Assembly (NCBI RefSeq): GCF_016862795.1
Contig: NZ_BONQ01000029.1
Coordinates: forward strand, 1-64,000
Origin: Dactylosporangium siamense
GTDB taxonomy: Bacteria; Actinomycetota; Actinomycetes; Mycobacteriales; Micromonosporaceae
Direction of reading: 5' to 3'
Length of the DNA stretch: 64,000 nucleotides
The translations under genes were made by a program, and so were the position numbers. The notes beneath the pieces are model-generated. The model saw nothing but the letters and a program-made list of their open reading frames with translations, was not told the origin of the DNA and ran no database searches. How positions within the stretch are numbered: the first letter of the stretch is position 1; the number at the start of each line of letters is the position of its first letter. Positions 60,877-64,000 of the stretch are shown piece by piece.

Positions 60877-61788
60877 TCAGGAGCAGTCGAACCGATAGTC
60901 GAACGGGCGATCGGCGCAGGTTGCGCAGACGAACACGTAGATGCCGCCGACGTCGCCGAGCATCAGGCCGGCCGGGTTCTGGATGCGCCGCCAGGGATGG
61001 TCGTCCGCGGCGTCGAATCCCCAACCGGCCATCGCCTCGCGGTCCTGCAGCGGGACCCACCGCTTCTCGTCACCGCGGCTGAACTCCCAGCTGGCCACGG
61101 TGAGGAGGTGATCCATCCGTGCGCCGCAGCCGCAGACCGGCCAGTCCGGCACCTGGGTCCAGCCGGGATAGCCGCCCACCTTCGTGCCGGATGCGACCGA
61201 CAGGTCGTCCTCGTACTGCCAACCGGTGTCCCGCTCGACCGCGGCGATGTCGTCCCGGATCTGCGACCAGACCGCCGCGGGCAGGTCGTGCTTCGGGTAC
61301 TCTGTGACCCGCTCGGGGTGCAGCACGCACGGATCGGGCACGTGCCAGGGGTCGGCCTCCCCGTCCGGCTCGGGCATCGCCTGCCGGCGGTCACCGATCT
61401 CCGCGCGGCGGCGCCATCGCAGCTGCGGCCGGGGCGAACTCCACGGCTGGTGATCGAACGGGCACCACAGCACCTGCAGCACGTCCGTGCCGGCGGGGAA
61501 CGGAAGCTCGGGAACGTCCTCGGCGAGCAGTTGCAGCACCGGGACGAGGGGCACCTCGACCTCCCCCGGCTGCTCGTCGAGGTGGTCGTACGGATCCGGC
61601 CCATCGCACATCGGCCACGGCTCCGTCGCCGGCCACAGCAGCGGACCGCCCATCGAGCTCTGCTCGGCGGTGGGCGCGCCACGCCTGGGATGCAGCCGCA
61701 CGGCCGTCATGGCGAGCGACGCCACCTGCGGGAAGACCTCGGAAACGACGATCGGGCTGGAACCGGTGGTGCGCACGGTGACGCTCAC
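60877..61788 (-). CDS. DUF1963-like protein
   Basis: A 303-residue cytoplasmic protein with text such as KVGGYPGWTQ and FVCATCADRPF that resembles the YwqG/DUF1963 group. The C-terminus carries several cysteines (CGCGARMD and CATC) that may bind zinc. GTG at 61788 was chosen because it overlaps the TetR stop in GTGA; the ATG at 61821 is less likely. No enzymatic role is known. Confidence 0.6.
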   Translation of the reverse strand: MSVTVRTTGSSPIVVSEVFPQVASLAMTAVRLHPRRGAPTAEQSSMGGPLLWPATEPWPMCDGPDPYDHLDEQPGEVEVPLVPVLQLLAEDVPELPFPAGTDVLQVLWCPFDHQPWSSPRPQLRWRRRAEIGDRRQAMPEPDGEADPWHVPDPCVLHPERVTEYPKHDLPAAVWSQIRDDIAAVERDTGWQYEDDLSVASGTKVGGYPGWTQVPDWPVCGCGARMDHLLTVASWEFSRGDEKRWVPLQDREAMAGWGFDAADDHPWRRIQNPAGLMLGDVGGIYVFVCATCADRPFDYRFDCS

Positions 61789-62357
61789 TTCGACGGCGGT
61801 GTGGTCAGGCTCTGGAAGCACGGGCGCAGCAGGTCGATGATCTGCTCGGGTGAGGCGTCCGCGAGGTGCGTGAGGCGCAACAGGTACCGCTCGGCGATCA
61901 CGCCGTGGACGATGGCGCTGAGCAGGCTCGCGCGCAGGTCGGCGTCGGGCGTCGGGATCGCCTCGGTGATCTGGTTGAGCTGGGGCTCCGCGGCGGCCCG
62001 GTAGCGGTCGGCGGCGTCGGCGTTGGTGAGCATCGAGCGCAGGACCGCCAGGGAGGCGGCCGGCTCGCTGGTCAGGCGCCGGCCCAGCGACGTGAGCAGC
62101 GCCTCGGCGACCTCGCCCGAAGTGCCGCCGGGCAGCTCGTCGGCGGGCACCTCGACGGCCCGGGCGAAGAGCAGGTCCTTGCTGCCGAAGTAGTGCATGA
62201 CCAGACCGGCGTCGACGCCGGCGGCCGATGCCACAGCCCGGATGGTGGTCCGGTCGTAGCCGAGCTCGGCGAAGATCTGGCGGGCCGCGGCGAGGATCCG
62301 CTCCTCGGTCCGGTGGCGTTGCTGCGCTCTGGTCGGGCGGGCGCTCGGTTCGGTCAC
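61785..62357 (-). CDS. TetR-family regulator
   Basis: A 190-residue TetR protein. Helix-turn-helix: ILAAARQIFAELGYDRTTIRAVASAAGVDAGLVMHYFGSK. GTG start at 62357. The C-terminus is a helical ligand pocket. It is divergent from the NTF2-like gene with a dyad between, and its stop is GTGA-coupled to the DUF1963-like gene. Probably controls both. Confidence 0.9.
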   Translation of the reverse strand: MTEPSARPTRAQQRHRTEERILAAARQIFAELGYDRTTIRAVASAAGVDAGLVMHYFGSKDLLFARAVEVPADELPGGTSGEVAEALLTSLGRRLTSEPAASLAVLRSMLTNADAADRYRAAAEPQLNQITEAIPTPDADLRASLLSAIVHGVIAERYLLRLTHLADASPEQIIDLLRPCFQSLTTPPSK

Positions 62358-62402
62358 GGGTTCATTCTACGGCCGTTGACCGACAGCCCTCGCCGTTCTA
62401 CA

Positions 62403-62430
62403 CTCGTTCAATCAACAAGCGTTGAATGAG
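62403..62430. promoter_or_regulatory. TetR-type operator
   Basis: CTCGTTCAA (62403-62411) and TTGAATGAG (62422-62430) are inverted with one mismatch around a 10-bp spacer, between the divergent TetR and NTF2-like genes. Confidence 0.55.
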
Positions 62431-62441
62431 AGGAGGCGACG

Positions 62442-62873
62442 GTGACCGTCACGTCCCGCGAAGTCGCCGAGCAGCTCCTGCGCGCGAGCCGCGAGCAGGA
62501 CACCGAACGGTTCGTCGACCTGTTGGCGCCGGACTGCTGCATCGAGTGGCCGTTCCGCCCGGCCGGCGTCCCGGGCCGCGTGCAGGGCCGCGACCGGATC
62601 CGCGAATTCCTGACCACGCAGGCCAACGGCTTCGTCACGTTCGACGAGTACCGCGGGACGGTGTTCCACGAGACGACCGACCCTGAGGTGGTGATCGTCG
62701 AATACGAGGCGCACGGCACCGTGGTCCCCACCGGCGCACCCCTGCACCAGACGATCATCGCCGTGTTGCGGATCAGGGACGGCCTGGTCGTGTCGTACCG
62801 CGACTACCTCAACCCGCTGGTCCTGGCCGAAGCCCTGGCGAGCGTCAGCTCCGGTGCGGATCGCCTCCGGTGA
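62442..62873 (+). CDS. NTF2/SnoaL-like protein
   Basis: A 143-residue protein of the NTF2-like fold (cone-shaped alpha+beta). It starts with TVTSREVAEQLLRASREQD, then a pocket-lining segment (CCIEWPFRPAG) and closing strands. SnoaL-like proteins are small ligand-binding enzymes such as hydrolases or isomerases. AGGAGG at 62431-62436 lies before GTG 62442. Probably controlled by the divergent TetR. Confidence 0.82.
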   Translation: MTVTSREVAEQLLRASREQDTERFVDLLAPDCCIEWPFRPAGVPGRVQGRDRIREFLTTQANGFVTFDEYRGTVFHETTDPEVVIVEYEAHGTVVPTGAPLHQTIIAVLRIRDGLVVSYRDYLNPLVLAEALASVSSGADRLR

Positions 62874-62952
62874 CCGACCGAAGTCGTGTCTGACCCGTCG
62901 CGGCGCGGGCCCGGTTTGGCCCACCGCCACCTGGACGGCTACCGTGCCGTCG

Positions 62953-63387
62953 ATGCGTGACCAGCCGACCGCTCAGCAGCTGCTGACCCTCGCCCGTGCG
63001 GGCGACCTCGAGCCGATCCTGCACCTGTGCGACCTCGACGGCCACGGCGACCTCCTCGCCTACAAGTGGCTCACCGTCGCCGCCGACTTCGGTCACGACG
63101 ACGCCGACGACCTGATCGACGACGTCCTGCAGGTGACGTCGCTGCGCTACGACGACGACAGTTCCCTGACCGGCGAGGTCCACTTCGAGCTCGGCGTGGC
63201 GTACCTGACCGGCGGCGACGGCCTCCCCGTGGACCCCGAACTGGCCCGGCGGCACCTCACCGCCGCGGCGGACGCCCGCTACCCGGCCGGCATCCAGGGC
63301 GGCGACGAACTGGTCGAGGCCGCCCGGGCCGCGCTGACCGGCGGGGACCGGCCGCTCTTCGACGCGATCTACCCGCCCGCGACGTGA
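62953..63387 (+). CDS. Sel1-like helical hypothetical protein
   Basis: A 144-residue acidic protein with helix pairs (LLAYKWLTVAADFGH and FELGVAYLTGG...ARRHLTAAADAR) of Sel1/TPR-like spacing. ATG 62953 was chosen; the longer frame from 62854 overlaps the previous gene. Its last codons lie inside the first copy of a 66-bp duplication. No function known. Confidence 0.6.
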   Translation: MRDQPTAQQLLTLARAGDLEPILHLCDLDGHGDLLAYKWLTVAADFGHDDADDLIDDVLQVTSLRYDDDSSLTGEVHFELGVAYLTGGDGLPVDPELARRHLTAAADARYPAGIQGGDELVEAARAALTGGDRPLFDAIYPPAT

Positions 63388-63476
63388 CCGGCGACGCCCG
63401 CCGGCGCGGTGGACCGGTCGCTCTTCGACGCGATCTACCCGGCCGCGACGTGACCGGCAACGCCCGCCGGCGCGGT
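63345..63476. repeat. 66-bp tandem duplication at convergent gene ends
   Basis: Copies 63345-63410 and 63411-63476 differ at only three of 66 positions. Copy 1 contains the stop of the Sel1-like gene and copy 2 contains the stop of the convergent minus-strand gene. The close match points to a recent duplication. Confidence 0.9.
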
Positions 63477-64000
63477 TGACTCGACCTGCTGCAACGTCGT
63501 CGGGTCGATGCTCCACGCCGCCGCGACCCGCATGACGGTGTCCTCGTCGATGTCCCAGTCGTCCTCGGTCATCGCCGGGACACCGAGGTCGGTCTCCACG
63601 GCGGTGGGCTGCCCCTGCTGCTCAAGCGTGCCGTCGCAGCGCAGGTGACGGACGAGCCGGCCACCGGTGGCCAAGGCCCACTCGTGATACTCCGACCCCC
63701 GGTGGGTGCCGAAGAACTGGACCTCGGTGCCGAGGCGGGCGCTGAGGTCCGCCACGGCGAGCCCGTCGAACGACAGCACGGCGCCGACGACGAAGACCCA
63801 TCCCGCGGTCGGCGGCGAGACGAACACCTGCTCGTCGTAGGCCGCCTGCACACCGTCATACCAGTCGACCGGCTGGGCGCCGAGCAGCCCGACGGCGGCG
63901 GCGACCTCGTCGAGCCGGCCGTCGCGGACCGCCAGCCAGCAGCACTTGTATCCGAAGGCCGCGGCCGGGGTCGTCGGTGCCGGCGGCAGGTCCCGGAGCA
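63435..64000 (-). CDS. Hypothetical protein, partial (5' end outside window)
   Basis: The minus-strand frame is open from the stop at 63435 to the window edge, giving at least 188 codons. Text such as FGYKCCWLAVRDGRLDEVA, SPPTAGWVFVVGA, VQFFGTHRGSEYH and DEDTVMRVAAAWSIDPT resembles an uncharacterised actinobacterial family. The reported start at 63851 (GTG) is only internal, since homologous-looking text continues upstream. The end lies in the second copy of the 66-bp repeat. Confidence 0.65.
   Translation of the reverse strand, partial: LRDLPPAPTTPAAAFGYKCCWLAVRDGRLDEVAAAVGLLGAQPVDWYDGVQAAYDEQVFVSPPTAGWVFVVGAVLSFDGLAVADLSARLGTEVQFFGTHRGSEYHEWALATGGRLVRHLRCDGTLEQQGQPTAVETDLGVPAMTEDDWDIDEDTVMRVAAAWSIDPTTLQQVESTAPAGVAGHVAAG

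Overview
The window is very G+C-rich, with dense genes, many GTG starts, ATGA/GTGA stop-start overlaps, SAV_2336-type, LuxR-LAL and NB-ARC proteins, and an IdeR/DtxR-type iron box. This fits a filamentous actinobacterium; a member of the Micromonosporaceae is my best guess, from gene style only. No rRNA, tRNA, CRISPR array, transposase or phage gene was seen.

Layout. 1-5.9 kb: a LiaS/NarL-type two-component pair, divergent from an iron(III) ABC importer (lipoprotein, permease, ATPase) with an iron box in front. 5.9-8.3 kb: 21-bp repeats, an esterase remnant, a four-repeat DivIVA-like protein, an SRPBCC protein and a signal-peptidase-I-like lipoprotein that lacks the catalytic serine. 8.4-15.9 kb: a conflict-type locus of Trypco1, trypsin-VMAP, MoxR ATPase and a giant vWA/hydrolase/trypsin/VMAP fusion. 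15.9-27.8 kb: secreted GH127 with six ricin repeats, aldo-keto reductase/TetR pair, LAL regulator, SDR, two alpha/beta hydrolases and a GH15 glucosidase.

27.8-35.2 kb: a five-gene minus-strand operon: two membrane-anchored NB-ARC STAND ATPases, a TPR protein, a CHAT-type cysteine protease and an alpha/beta hydrolase. The first three junctions are exact ATGA overlaps and the last is a 29-bp overlap. This is the best candidate for an undescribed system. 35.3-43.3 kb: metabolic and regulatory genes (arginase family, flavoprotein, stress sigma factor, MerR/oxidoreductase, STAS protein, methyltransferase, XRE-cupin).

43.3-48.9 kb: an NB-ARC-TPR protein convergent with a TRIC channel gene that is GTGA-coupled to a caspase-EAD2 protein. 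48.9-55.8 kb: a fused FAD/Fe-S dehydrogenase with a divergent GntR regulator, MerR/SDR pair, and a proline-rich membrane protein. 55.9-59.9 kb: an XRE-NB-ARC-TPR regulator and a membrane-anchored tandem hydrolase. 60-64 kb: small hypotheticals, TetR/DUF1963 operon and an NTF2-like protein; the last gene runs off the right edge.

Taken together, the window carries several NLR-like or caspase/trypsin-based modules next to ordinary metabolic genes. The inferred logic of each module is sensor (TPR, vWA or VMAP), NTPase switch (NB-ARC or MoxR) and effector (trypsin, CHAT, caspase or lipase). No experiment in this record proves a defence function.
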